A stretch of 64,000 nucleotides of DNA, from positions 3,100,001 through 3,164,000 of the forward strand of contig JAOSJQ010000001.1 of assembly GCA_027494035.1 (NCBI GenBank), given 5' to 3'. The translations under genes and the position numbers were made by a program. The notes under the pieces were generated by a model. That model saw nothing but the letters and a program-made list of their open reading frames with translations. It ran no database searches and was not told where the DNA came from. Source of the DNA: UTCFX2 sp002050125. Lineage in GTDB: Bacteria; Chloroflexota; Anaerolineae; Anaerolineales; UBA4823. Of the stretch, positions 17,209-27,583 are shown piece after piece (the first letter of the stretch is position 1; each line of letters opens with the position of its first letter).

Positions 17209-17589
17209 TCACGCTACGCTCGAGAGAAATCCTTCGACTCTAGCCCAGAGCTCCCGGATGTTGATTGGTTTTGCCATGTAAACATCGCATCCGGCAGCCA
17301 GCGCTTTCTCGGCGTCTCCCCGCAGAGCATTGGCAGTCACCGCGATAATGGGAACATAGACCAAGGAACTCTTTCCGCTGTTTCTCAACCGCCGAGCGAC
17401 TTCATAGCCGTCGATATCGGGCAAATTGATGTCCAGCAGGATTAAATCGGGTTGGTTGTGCTCGGCAATCTCCACCCCTGAATGCCCGTCCTGCGCCCAC
17501 AGAAATTCATAACCGCGCGATTCCAACGCCCGGCGGACCAGGGTCATGTTGTCCACATTGTCTTCGACGTAGAGTATCTTATAAGCCAT
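17209..17589 (-). CDS. Single-domain response regulator (CheY-like)
   Basis: A 126-residue receiver domain with no output domain. Key residues are present: the acidic pair ED near residues 8-9, the phospho-acceptor Asp in LILLDINLPD (about 53), Thr in IAVTANA (about 83), and Lys in YMAKPI (about 105). It lies 60 nt after the hybrid-less kinase at 17650-19392 and is its probable partner. Such stand-alone receivers act by protein contact or pass phosphate to another carrier. Confidence 0.92.
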   Translation of the reverse strand: MAYKILYVEDNVDNMTLVRRALESRGYEFLWAQDGHSGVEIAEHNQPDLILLDINLPDIDGYEVARRLRNSGKSSLVYVPIIAVTANALRGDAEKALAAGCDVYMAKPINIRELWARVEGFLSSVA

Positions 17590-17649
17590 GAATTTGCTTC
17601 TCCGTTTCTTTATTTTCGCCGCGTTCAGGCAGAATTAACGCTGGTCTAA

Positions 17650-19392
17650 TTATCCGCGGTTGACCGGTAATTCGACGTGGAACGACGCTCCTTTGCCAAT
17701 GCCTTCGCTCTCAGCCCACAAGCGACCGCCGTGCATTTCGATCAACTTGCGGCTGATGGGCAATCCCAGACCGGTGCCGCCCACTTTGCGCGTGGTCGAG
17801 GAATCGATCTGGCTGAAGGCTTCGAAAATGTCTTCCAGTTTTTCTTCGGGAATGCCGATACCGGTATCGCGGATATGGGTTAGGATGCTTTCTCCATCAG
17901 CTCCGTTATCGCTTAATTCCATCTCGATTAATATACCACCCATCTCGGTGAACTTGATTGCGTTTCCAATCAGGTTGATAAAGATCTGGCGCATGCGCAC
18001 CTGATCGGTCATGGTCACCCAGTCCTGAGATGGATCGGCGTTCAATTCCAGTTCTAATCCCTTTGCTCTAGCCAGCGCGGCGCTCGTCATCAGCACGTCT
18101 TCGATCAGTTCGAAGATGTTGGTCGGTTCGGGTCTCAGGCTCAAACGACCCGCGTCGATTCTTTCCAGGTCGAGTACGTCGTTGATGAGGTGCAGCAGGT
18201 GTCTGCCGTTTTTCTCGATCAACTCCAGGTCGGCGCTCATCGTCTCGGTCACCGGGCCATCCAAGCCTTCCATAATCACCTGCGCAAAACCGAGGATGGA
18301 GTTCAAAGGCGTCCGTAGTTCGTGGCTCATATTTGCCAGAAACGCCGACTTCATGTTGTCCAATTCCCGCAGCCTCTCCACAGTTTCGAGTTGTTCGGCG
18401 TACAGACGGGCATTTTTCAGCGCCACGCCCACTTGCGCCGAAAGCGTGGTGAAGGTGCGGATATCGTCTTGGGTGAAACGCCCAACCCGGTCTGACTGCA
18501 CATCGAACACGCCCAGCAGTTCATCGGCGACAACCATCGGCACTGCCAGTTCGGCGCGCGTATCCGGAAGGTAGGGGTTCGGTAGGAACGCTGGGTCCTG
18601 ATTTACATCGGCGACAATCTGCCCAACCCGGGTACGAGCTGCCCGCGAGACAATCGAGGCTTCTTTCTCATACGGGATCGACCAGCCAGTTCGAACCAGC
18701 GCGTCGCCCACTTCGCCCGCGCCGACTGCCAGGTTCAACCGACCTACTTCTTCATCGTACAGATAGATATGCGCATGATACAGGTCGAACCTTTCTTCTG
18801 TCAAATCGACCACGCTTTGCAGCAGCACGGTCGGATCAAGGATGGAGGCGGTCGCGGTACCCACATCTGCCACCGCCTGGAGCTCGACTGCGCTGCGCTG
18901 GGTCTGTTCCATCAGGCGGGCGCGTTCCAAAGCCTGCGCGACCTGCTCCGAAATCGCTTGAAGGAATTCGCTCTCCTCCTCGTAGAACGGATTCCCGTCT
19001 TCGATTTCAAGCCCCAGGACGCCAATTGGCTGCCCCTGTAACGACAGTTCAGAGAAAGGTTGATAACCGGCGCGGGTTGCGATAGCCGATGCGCCTAAAT
19101 TGGCAATTGTTTTCAGCGGATAAACTGACTCTGATGAAATCGGCGACACCTCTTCGCGATTGAAAGTGTAGCCGACCACCTCTGCGCCATCGGGTTGGGA
19201 CCAACCCGACCAGGCTGGTGGACGCGCCGGCGCCGGCATCGCGATGTCTTCCTCCAATATGCCAGGCTCCACGTCTGCGTCGGGAAAACTTAGCAGCTGC
19301 TCCTGGTCTGGTTCAGGCTCAAAAGCGGCTGCTGCCGGGAAGGCAGAGAATAACTCATCCAACCGGTTCTTTAGATCGTCATTTTTTGACAT
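17650..19392 (-). CDS. Soluble GAF-domain sensor histidine kinase
   Basis: A 580-residue protein without membrane segments. An acidic, Pro/Ala-rich N-terminus (1-60) is followed by a GW...GYTFN module (about 62-160) like the repeats in the 1224-residue sensor next door, and a GAF domain (about 165-330) with NPYLPDTRAE. The HisKA helix has the phospho-acceptor His in SHELRTPLNS (about 355), and a HATPase domain (about 450-575) shows DTGIGIPEE and GGTGLGLPIS. It overlaps the ParA gene by 22 nt and precedes a lone receiver. It is the only kinase immediately downstream of the kinase-less sensors, so it probably reads them. Confidence 0.9.
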   Translation of the reverse strand: MSKNDDLKNRLDELFSAFPAAAAFEPEPDQEQLLSFPDADVEPGILEEDIAMPAPARPPAWSGWSQPDGAEVVGYTFNREEVSPISSESVYPLKTIANLGASAIATRAGYQPFSELSLQGQPIGVLGLEIEDGNPFYEEESEFLQAISEQVAQALERARLMEQTQRSAVELQAVADVGTATASILDPTVLLQSVVDLTEERFDLYHAHIYLYDEEVGRLNLAVGAGEVGDALVRTGWSIPYEKEASIVSRAARTRVGQIVADVNQDPAFLPNPYLPDTRAELAVPMVVADELLGVFDVQSDRVGRFTQDDIRTFTTLSAQVGVALKNARLYAEQLETVERLRELDNMKSAFLANMSHELRTPLNSILGFAQVIMEGLDGPVTETMSADLELIEKNGRHLLHLINDVLDLERIDAGRLSLRPEPTNIFELIEDVLMTSAALARAKGLELELNADPSQDWVTMTDQVRMRQIFINLIGNAIKFTEMGGILIEMELSDNGADGESILTHIRDTGIGIPEEKLEDIFEAFSQIDSSTTRKVGGTGLGLPISRKLIEMHGGRLWAESEGIGKGASFHVELPVNRG

Positions 19393-20165
19393 GATTGCAA
19401 CTCCAGCGCCAATGCCCGGTATTCTTGGGCGCTTCTTGCTTTTCTGGCATACAAGTTGATCGGTCTGCCAAACAGCGAGCTTTCCTTCAATTTCGCGTCG
19501 ATTGGAATGACCGTATCGAATAGCCTGTTTCCAAATTTCTCTCTGAATTGCTCCAGAAACATCATGCTCATGCGCGTGCGCCGGTCGAACATCGTAATCA
19601 GCAGACGATATTCCAACCCGGGATTGAGGTTCTTTTTAACCATGCGCAGCAAGTTGGTGTAGGCGCGAAACGACTGCATCGAGAAAAAATCGCAGGTCAC
19701 CGGCACGATCACGAGGTCGGAGACGGTCAACGCATTGATGGTCAACGGGCTGAACGACGGCGGGCAGTCGAAGAGCACAACATCATAGAATTGATCCTTG
19801 AGCGCATCCAGGCTGGCGCGCAGCCTGAACTCATAACCGTTGACGCTGTGCAAGAGCTTCTCCACCAGGATCAACCCCCGGTTGGACGGCAAAATGTCCA
19901 TGCTCAAAAATTCGGTTTCGCGGGAGACTTCGTCTATGTTCGCCTGGAGCAAGAGCACGTCGCCAACCGTCCGGCGCAGACTATCGGGGTCAACCGTCAG
20001 CGCCTGGGTGAGATGGGCTTGTGGGTCCAAATCTACCAGCAGTACGCTATAGCCTTGCTCTGCCAGGCTTGCGCCAAGCGAGAGGCAAGTGGTCGTCTTT
20101 GCCACCCCGCCCTTCTGCGAACTGATCGATATTCTCAATCTATTGTTTGATTCTGGAATATCCAT
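19371..20165 (-). CDS. ParA/Soj-family P-loop ATPase in a signalling operon
   Basis: A 264-residue protein with the deviant Walker A SQKGGVAKTTT (signature lysine included), the A' motif LVDLDPQAHLT, and the Walker B region VVLFDCPPSF. No ParB gene or parS-like repeat is beside it. It lies 14 nt after the 1224-residue sensor and overlaps the following kinase by 22 nt. Orphan ParA proteins are known to position chemoreceptor clusters and other protein arrays, so a role in placing this sensor-kinase complex is a reasonable inference. A chromosome-partition role is less likely from context. Confidence 0.88.
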   Translation of the reverse strand: MDIPESNNRLRISISSQKGGVAKTTTCLSLGASLAEQGYSVLLVDLDPQAHLTQALTVDPDSLRRTVGDVLLLQANIDEVSRETEFLSMDILPSNRGLILVEKLLHSVNGYEFRLRASLDALKDQFYDVVLFDCPPSFSPLTINALTVSDLVIVPVTCDFFSMQSFRAYTNLLRMVKKNLNPGLEYRLLITMFDRRTRMSMMFLEQFREKFGNRLFDTVIPIDAKLKESSLFGRPINLYARKARSAQEYRALALELQSCQKMTI

Positions 20166-20179
20166 TTTTTACTCCATGC

Positions 20180-23100
20180 TCAATTCTCAGGTTCATCCTT
20201 GACCGTTCCGCTCTCATTCAAGTAGATATATGCGGTTGAACCGAGAACCCGCCCGACTTGCTCCACGGTCTTTCTCATCACACCGTGAACATCGGTCGCG
20301 CTGAACACCTGGGCGGTCACTTCGCGGATATTCTGCTCCTGCCGCGCCCGCGCCCGCGCCCGCTCCAACAAGAGCTGGTTTTGCACGGCAATGGCAGCCT
20401 GACCGGCGACAATCATTGAGTGTTGGAGGTCGGATTCATTGAACTCCACGTTTTCGGGATAGAAAGCCAGCACAAAGCCGATCGCGGCGTTTCCTAGAAC
20501 CAGGGGCGTCCAGACCGCAGATTTAACTCGATTTCCATCGGATCCATTTCCGTCTGATCCGACCGACCGCGTCAGGCTCACGAACTGTTCTTGCTCGCGC
20601 AGATCGTGCAAAATCACTGGCTGATCCTTTTCCAGACCGGCGAAGGGGGCGCCAAGCTGCTCGAAAGGAAATCTGGGACCCATTTTTGCGAGCTTAATCG
20701 CCTGCGAAGCCACCGGGATGCACCAGCGCGGCTGGGTTTCATCATCAAGCGGCTGATCAAAAACCGCCATTAGAATCCGCTGGTTCGCCTGGGTCAAGTT
20801 CGTGTTTTCGATCAGCACCTCGAGGATTTCTTGATAGCCTCTGGCTGAATTCATCCGGGAAATCATGCCGTACAGCGCTTCTGTCTCTTGAAGCGCCTGC
20901 TGCGTTTGGGCGCTGAGCCGCAGGTTTTCAATGTGCGCAGTCAGGCGATCGGAAATGACCTGGATCAATTCGAGAGAATCTTCGTCCCTTGTATTCAGCC
21001 CTTCAATCAATAATTCCCCGACTGACTCTCCCCGGACGTTGAACGGCTGACTCGTAACCGATTCGTCCTCGTTTATCTCGACCGCGCTGGCCGGGGTGAT
21101 CTGCAGTTGATCGTAAGTATAGCCAAGATCCTCATCTTCCAATGACTGAAGATAGTCATCCCAGCCTTGCCGGGTGAGCCGGCGCGCCGCTTCTTCTGCC
21201 TGCATGCGGAATTGCTCGGTTTGGCTCATCAAGCGCAGGCTATCGATCTGGCGGGCAATTTGATCGGCAATCGAACGGACAAAATCCCGCTCGCTTTCCG
21301 TCCAGGTTTGGTTGGGGTCTTTTTCGAGCACGATCTTCCCGATCGGCTCGCCAACGATCTCAATGGAGTTCGACAGGATCTCGTCTTTCTGTTCTGGCAT
21401 CAGAACATCATCCAGAGGCTGGATCGCTTGACGGTCATAGGTGAAGCCAATGCGCTCCTTGCGGTCGATTGCATCGAGGTATTCATCCCAGCCCTGGCGC
21501 GAAAAGTGGCGCGCCTGGCTGAAGACTTCCTCCTGCGCCGTTTGGATTTGATTGATGAGATTCGCGTTTTCAATTGCAATGGCAAGCTGTCCGGCGAGCG
21601 CCTCGAATGCCGGTAAATTCTCGATGGAAAGACCACCTGCCGCGCGCGACTGCACGTCCAACACGCCGACCACTCGTTCACCTATGCGAAGCGGGACCGA
21701 GAGCTCGGACCTGGTCTCAGGCAGCAGCGGGTTGGCGCGAAAGATCGGGCTGGCGGAGGTGTCGGAAACGAGCACCGGGCTTTTCTGCGAGGCAGCCAAT
21801 CCGTTGATCGACCCCCCGCCAACGCTCAGCCGGTGCGCGCGCCCGAGCAGTTCCCGACCTGCTTCACCCGTAGCCGCCTGCAGGATTAAGGCTTTTCCGG
21901 TTGCGTCCAGAAGATAGATTTGGGTGTGATAAAGTCCAAAGTTTTCCTGAATTAGCTCTACAGAGTTGTTCAGCAGTCGGTCAAGCTCGCGCTCCTGAGA
22001 GAGGGTTTGACCGACTACACCCGCCAGTTCCAACTCCTTCGTTCGTTCTTCGACCTGCAATTCAAGATTTTGGAGGGTCTGTTGTAGCTGCCCCGTCATC
22101 TCGTTAAAGGACGTGGCGAGCGTTCCAACTTCGTCATCGGTTTCAATATTGGCGCGGGCAGCCAGGTCTCCTTTGCGGATCTCCTCCGCGGTTTGCGTAA
22201 GCCGCACGATCGGGCCGGCAAGGAATTGCGAGAACAACAATGCCATCCCTGCCACAATAGCCACAATCACCGCGCTCAACAGCCCGGACTGCTGGACCTG
22301 TTCGCGAACCGGCGCAAGAATTTCGTTTCTGTCTTGATAGGTCAGCAGCCACCAGCCGAGGTTCCCAATGATCGGATTATCGCTGACAGATTTTACATAC
22401 GCCCAACTATAAAAACTGTCTTGCCCCATATAATCCAATTCACCGTATGGCTGATCCCCCAGTTTGGCGATTTTCTCTACGGAAGGCATATCGGCGGTGT
22501 ACAGCAACCCACCTCTCATCACTCGGGTGGGAATGCGGGGATAGGTTGGAAATCCCGATTTGCTGGGGATGAGCAGATGAACGTTGCCCGTCTCGCCGGG
22601 CTGCAGGTCTGCAAACACGCCAGCCACGCCGTCCATCAAATAAGTCGTCTGCAATATGCCGACGATCTTTGAAGTCGCCAGATCGACAACCGGAACCGCA
22701 AACTCCAAAACACTCTTTTTCGCCTCGTAATCATAAAAAGGAGCGCTGATGTAAATTGCGCCACTGCCTTTTTGATACGCGGCGTTCCACCAGTAGTCAC
22801 CCCCGTGATAATAACCTGTGTTCAAGTCGGTCGAGGCGACCAACCCGCCCTGGGTATCGGTCAAGGTCAACTGGGTGTTATAGGGAGAGATGTTCAGAAA
22901 TTGCTTCAATTCCCGCGCGGCTTTGTTTTGCAAGACCGCGACGATCAATTCATTCGAATAGTCGCCCACAGAAACGCCTGTTTCCCACTGCTGAGCCAAG
23001 CCCTCGATCCGTTTGACGTTCTCCTCCGGGTTGTCCGAGTATGCCAGATTGGCGGGGATTAGCATCTCCTGGAGGGTCGTGCTTGACGCCAGGGTCAACA

Positions 23101-23854
23101 GGTTGTCGATCTGGTTATCCAACAAATCACCGACTGCCTGCCCCTGGCTTTCAGCCACGCCTGAAAGCGCCTGTCCAACCCGCTCGGTGAGCGCGGCTTC
23201 GGTTCGGGCGCTGCTAAAATAATTCATGGTGTACGTTACCAAAAAAGCTACGACGAGGAACGCCAGGATCAACTTATTTGTCAAAGAGAGAAAGCGAAAT
23301 TCTCGCAATAGAACAAGCAGAATTGAAACTAAAACAATCCAGGCGAGATATTGCATTCCCAGAGTTGTGAATGGGGCGCCCTCCAAAGCGAAGGGGGAAA
23401 TTACTCCGAACAACCTGGTTAGCAGCAAAATAAGAATTCCCCAAAATACCGCCCATTTCATCTGGGATTGAGGCAAAACCCTTGCCCCTATGTAGATAAT
23501 CAGCATAAATCCGGCGACTGAAATTTCAGCAAAATCTCCCCTCACAACTAAGGAGCGGACAATCAGCAGTTGAGAAAATGCAAGCACCAGGATCCAACCC
23601 GCCAGACCCGGTTTTCCCTGGCGGCTGGCGATGGCGGAGATGATCGTGCCGAGGAAGGTGAGGCTCATCGACGCCGGGAGTATCCAACCGGATTGTGAGG
23701 GCGCGATGCCAGTCTGATAAGCCGTGTAAACCAGACCGATGAACGAAAAAATCATCACCACAAGTGAGATCAGAAACGCGCCGCGCGATTCTCTGGACAG
23801 CGGATTGCCCGTTTCCGTTTTGACGCTGGGTTGATATTCCTTTATGTTACCCAT
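20180..23854 (-). CDS. Large membrane multi-GAF sensor with Cache-like and HAMP domains, no kinase
   Basis: A 1224-residue protein. About six membrane helices occupy residues 28-185, another lies at 194-215, and a Cache-like extracellular sensor spans about 216-520. A helix follows at 524-547, then HAMP (548-600), a GAF domain (about 612-770) with NPLLPETRSE, two copies of an RQGW...GYTYD module (786-880 and 895-985), and a final GAF domain (about 1000-1170). It ends without any kinase, cyclase or EAL/GGDEF output. A small GSDGNGSDGN repeat lies in the last GAF. Output must pass by protein contact, and the ParA and kinase genes next downstream are the candidates. The start lies 48 nt after the previous sensor gene. 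Confidence 0.85.
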   Translation of the reverse strand: MGNIKEYQPSVKTETGNPLSRESRGAFLISLVVMIFSFIGLVYTAYQTGIAPSQSGWILPASMSLTFLGTIISAIASRQGKPGLAGWILVLAFSQLLIVRSLVVRGDFAEISVAGFMLIIYIGARVLPQSQMKWAVFWGILILLLTRLFGVISPFALEGAPFTTLGMQYLAWIVLVSILLVLLREFRFLSLTNKLILAFLVVAFLVTYTMNYFSSARTEAALTERVGQALSGVAESQGQAVGDLLDNQIDNLLTLASSTTLQEMLIPANLAYSDNPEENVKRIEGLAQQWETGVSVGDYSNELIVAVLQNKAARELKQFLNISPYNTQLTLTDTQGGLVASTDLNTGYYHGGDYWWNAAYQKGSGAIYISAPFYDYEAKKSVLEFAVPVVDLATSKIVGILQTTYLMDGVAGVFADLQPGETGNVHLLIPSKSGFPTYPRIPTRVMRGGLLYTADMPSVEKIAKLGDQPYGELDYMGQDSFYSWAYVKSVSDNPIIGNLGWWLLTYQDRNEILAPVREQVQQSGLLSAVIVAIVAGMALLFSQFLAGPIVRLTQTAEEIRKGDLAARANIETDDEVGTLATSFNEMTGQLQQTLQNLELQVEERTKELELAGVVGQTLSQERELDRLLNNSVELIQENFGLYHTQIYLLDATGKALILQAATGEAGRELLGRAHRLSVGGGSINGLAASQKSPVLVSDTSASPIFRANPLLPETRSELSVPLRIGERVVGVLDVQSRAAGGLSIENLPAFEALAGQLAIAIENANLINQIQTAQEEVFSQARHFSRQGWDEYLDAIDRKERIGFTYDRQAIQPLDDVLMPEQKDEILSNSIEIVGEPIGKIVLEKDPNQTWTESERDFVRSIADQIARQIDSLRLMSQTEQFRMQAEEAARRLTRQGWDDYLQSLEDEDLGYTYDQLQITPASAVEINEDESVTSQPFNVRGESVGELLIEGLNTRDEDSLELIQVISDRLTAHIENLRLSAQTQQALQETEALYGMISRMNSARGYQEILEVLIENTNLTQANQRILMAVFDQPLDDETQPRWCIPVASQAIKLAKMGPRFPFEQLGAPFAGLEKDQPVILHDLREQEQFVSLTRSVGSDGNGSDGNRVKSAVWTPLVLGNAAIGFVLAFYPENVEFNESDLQHSMIVAGQAAIAVQNQLLLERARARARQEQNIREVTAQVFSATDVHGVMRKTVEQVGRVLGSTAYIYLNESGTVKDEPEN

Positions 23855-23902
23855 ATTGGTTTCCCTCGGTCATTTTCTGAAAACCAAACCAATTGTGCGA
23901 GA

Positions 23903-26339
23903 TCAATTATCGGATGAGCGATCATGATACGCCGGCGATAATTTGACCGTAATCCGGGCTGCGTCCAACTCGCGCCCAAGCTCACGCACAGCAACTTGCA
24001 ACGCGCTGCCGATTGATTGGGTGTTTTGGATGTGCTGAATAATTTCGTTGATCCGGGAAGCCCGCGCGGCTTGCCGCTGGGTTTTTGAATACTGCTGCGA
24101 GTTGTGCAGCGCAATGGCGACCTGGCTGGCAATCGAAGAAAGAAGATCGACGTCTTGCTGCCCGATCCCCCCGACGCTGTCATCCTGGACGTCCAATGCG
24201 CCCAATACCTCGTTGCCGAGGACGATTGGCACGGCAATCTCGGATTTTGTTTCTGGTAGCAGCGGATTTGGCAGCCATTGCGGGTCCTGGTGCGTATCCG
24301 CAACCACGTTCACGACGCCTGTTTCGCACGCCCGACCGACCAGACCTTGACCCAGCTTCAATTTGTGACCCTGCTCTACCATCGTCTTGCCGGCTGCGCC
24401 TGTGCCGCCGACCATGTTCAAGAAATCTCGTTCTTCATCAAATAAATAGACCTGAACATGGTAATACCCGAAAACTTTTTGCAATTGGGTCACCACCTCG
24501 CTCACCAGTTCGAGCGGATCCAACAAGGTGGACAAACGACGGCTGACGTCTGCGCTCAACTCGATCGCCCGGGTGCGCTCTGCCACCCGCAGTTCCAGCC
24601 CTTGCAGCGTCGATTGCAGTTCCTCGGTCATCTGATTGAACGTTGCGGCTAGCTCGCCCACCTCATCCTCGGTTTGGATTGGAGCGCGCGCTGAAAGGTC
24701 GCCTTGACCCACCCGGGCTGCCACATGGGTCAGATTCACAATGGGCTGAGCGATCATCTGCGATACCAAAATGGCTGTGCCAGCCATAGCCAAAACCAAG
24801 AAGATCGACAAGACAATCGAAATCTTGTACTGGGTATCGACCGCGCCCATTGCGGCGTCAACCGGTTGACGAGTGATCACCAGCCAGGGCGCATTCTTGA
24901 GCGGCGCCACCGTCGAGAGCGCCGGATCGCCCCCGCTGGCATAGTCACCCGGCGAGGTGAATGTCTCAGATTGCCAATCTTTCAGCCAGCTCACCATATC
25001 AGGCTGATTGGTCGTCAAGGTTTCAAGCCCGCCTTCCGGGAAACGCCTTTCAGACTGCAAACGCGCGATTGTGTCAGGGTCAAACGAATCATAAGATCTA
25101 TAGACGAGCCCATAGTTACGGCTTTGAGCTAGACGCAGAAAATATTCATTGTCGACCACAACTGCATAAAGCTCATCTTCTTTGAATTGATTTGCTAAAC
25201 TCATTAACTCGGATTGCAGCACATACGCGTCATACTCGTACCTCAGGATGCCGAGTTTGTTACCCCCCTCACCCCAAATCGGGCTGCTGAAAACGATCGC
25301 CGGACCGTCGTCCAGAAACAGGACTGGCGAGACATAGAACTGGTAAGTTTCTTTTGGGTATACGAAATAATCAAATTCGGCTTCACTGCGACCGATTTTC
25401 TCGGTGTCGGTATCGAGAACGTTCATGCCATTGATGTCTAAAAGGGCGTAGGATCGAATTAAACTGGAGCGTCGCTGTTGAAAAAAGTCTTAAAGTGCTC
25501 AGAACCTTCTCCCTATTCTCATCAATCGACCTTAACTCTGGCGGAAGTGAAAGGTACTCCTGGAATTCGGACAACTGGGCGTCAACGTAGGCGTTATCAA
25601 GCGAGCGCGCTAAGAAACCATCCAAAGATAACGCTACCTGCTGGGCATTAGAGGTCAGCCCTCTTTGGGCGTCAATCGTCAAGTTGCGCGTTAGCCGGAT
25701 CGTAGATACCGCAGTTAAAATGAGTAGCGGAACTAAAGTAACTAAAATAAATGACAAGATCAATTTCGAGCGCAAACTGTAATGTCTAAATTGGCGCAGG
25801 ATAACAAATAAAGCGACCACGACCATCACGCCGGTCACAATGGAGATGACTGTGGGTTTCCCGGGGGCAGCCAATCGTGGACCAAAGAAATCCATCAGCA
25901 GGTTGTACAGCGCTGCCGCCGCAGCAGCCACGATTGCATATACGGCGGGCTTGCCTTTCAGTGTGGCAGAAGCGATGCCGGCGATCAGCATCAAGGTCAG
26001 CAGACCGATTTGCAGTCCCATTCTCGAGGCGATAAACGGAAACGCAAATGAAATAACCAGAATGCTGACGACCAATTGAGCTATTCCAGCCTGATGCTTG
26101 CCGATTCTAGACAGATACGCCCCCACAAAACTGGTTATGGCGAGGAAGACAACTCCAATGATCGAGCGCGGGTTGCCGATCGTACCTGGTCGAAAGATTA
26201 AAATCGCGAGAACGCCCAGTCCAATCAACGCTGCAACAACACCGAAGAGCAGACTAATTTGAAACGCCCGGGTTTTTCGGGCGGCATCTTCAACGCTCCT
26301 GTTTTGAAATTGATCCGGCGTGGAATCGCTCTGGTTCAT
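23903..26339 (-). CDS. Membrane Cache-HAMP-GAF sensor, frame interrupted once
   Basis: Two adjacent frames encode one sensor. The first gives several membrane helices and the start of the extracellular domain. The second resumes at about IRSYALLDINGM and gives the rest of the Cache-like domain, a membrane helix, HAMP and GAF (with NPLLPETKSE and a C-terminal helix). Removing one T from the coding-strand T6 run (plus-strand A6 at 25481-25486) yields 811 residues with STLRLFQQRRSSLIRSY across the joint. The ATG at 26339 has GGAGG 5-6 nt upstream, so it is preferred over starts at 26360 and 26351. Like its neighbours it has no kinase domain. Confidence 0.8.
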
Positions 26340-26360
26340 TAAGTCCTCCATTGATCTCAT

Positions 26361-27483
26361 CTAATTCCTTTGCGGATCATTCAGTTCCAGTCCGATTTGG
26401 ATGCTCCCTCGATTGCTCCCGAGCGCTTCGGTTAGTCCGCGGAGCGCGATCTGCAGCACGGTTTCAATCGACGAAGCGGATTGGATCTTCTGGGTTAGCG
26501 CGCTAATCTGAGTTTGATGTTCAATCTGTTCGAAGGCAGTTGAGATCAAGCGCGCATTTTCAACTGCGACGGCAATCTGGTTGCCCAACGCTTTGAGCAC
26601 TTCAGCCTGTTCGGAGTGAATACCGTTGATTGCGTTGTGCTGAACGTCCAACACCCCCAGGACGTTCTCGCCAATCGCCAGCGGTATGGCAGCCTCGGAT
26701 TTCGTCTCAGGCAGCAATGGGTTTGGGAGCCAATCGGGGTCAACGGATGTGTCGCTCACCAAAACGACTTGATTTGTCTCAGCCGCCCGCGCCACCAGTC
26801 CCTTTCCCCTGGAGAGCTGGTGTTTCCGATTCAAAAGGATCTTGCCTACGTCGCCGGTTCCACCGACCATGATGAGGTTTTCATTCAATTCATCGAACAA
26901 ATAAATATGAACATGATAGAAATTGAAAATGCGTTGAACTTCTTCAACGACCGAGACCGTCAATTCGTGGAGATCGCGAATGGACGCCAACCTTTCAGAG
27001 ACCCCAAAGCTCGCCTGCAATTCACTGGTGCGCGTCTCGACCTGCTTTTTAAGCGCAGAAAAGGTCGAATGCAGCTGATCCGTCATCTGATTGAAGGCGG
27101 CTGCCAGCTTGCCTATTTCATCCGGGGTAGAATACAGGTACTTTCCACTCCAAATCGCCTGCGGCGACGGCGGTGGCGGCGTCGGTTAACAATCTGACCG
27201 GCTTAAGCAAAAATCGGATCGCGACGACGGTGAGGCAGAAAAGGATAATCTGACCGATCAACGCGATCAGGATGGTCATGCGCTGCAGGGATGCCAGCCC
27301 GGCTTTAAACTCGGCGGGCAGAGCCTGTACAGCAACTGCGGTCGAGAGGCTGCGATGGATCAGCCCCAGTGTGGATATCAGGATAAGAGTCGAAATTAGC
27401 ATCACCAGGAGGACCAGCCGGGTTTGAAGGCTGGTTCTACCGAATATCGTTTTACTTTGAAATAAGACGTTGTTCATAATCAC
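26361..27483 (-). CDS. Membrane HAMP-GAF sensor, frame interrupted once
   Basis: The upstream frame (to 27118) gives two membrane helices (about 22-44 and 68-92) and the first half of a HAMP domain. The downstream frame continues HAMP (TPDEIGKLAAAFNQM) and then a GAF domain with NPLLPETKSE and a terminal helix. Removing one of the two A bases at 27131-27132 (plus strand) joins them as KVPVSTPDEIG and gives 373 residues. There is no large extracellular domain between the two helices, so it may sense membrane or cytosolic cues. It ends 21 nt before the next sensor gene. No output domain is present. Confidence 0.78.
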
Positions 27484-27583
27484 ATCCCTGTAGAAATCGA
27501 GGCGCCTGTTTAGTCAGATCTCTATTGCACAGTTCCATCGGCTCAGTTCTATCGCTTAGCAATATGCAAGTTGCTTGCCCAAA

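Noticed and set aside
19371..20165. Chromosome or plasmid partition locus (parAB)
   Set aside because: No ParB gene and no parS-like palindromes nearby; the gene is embedded in a signalling operon.
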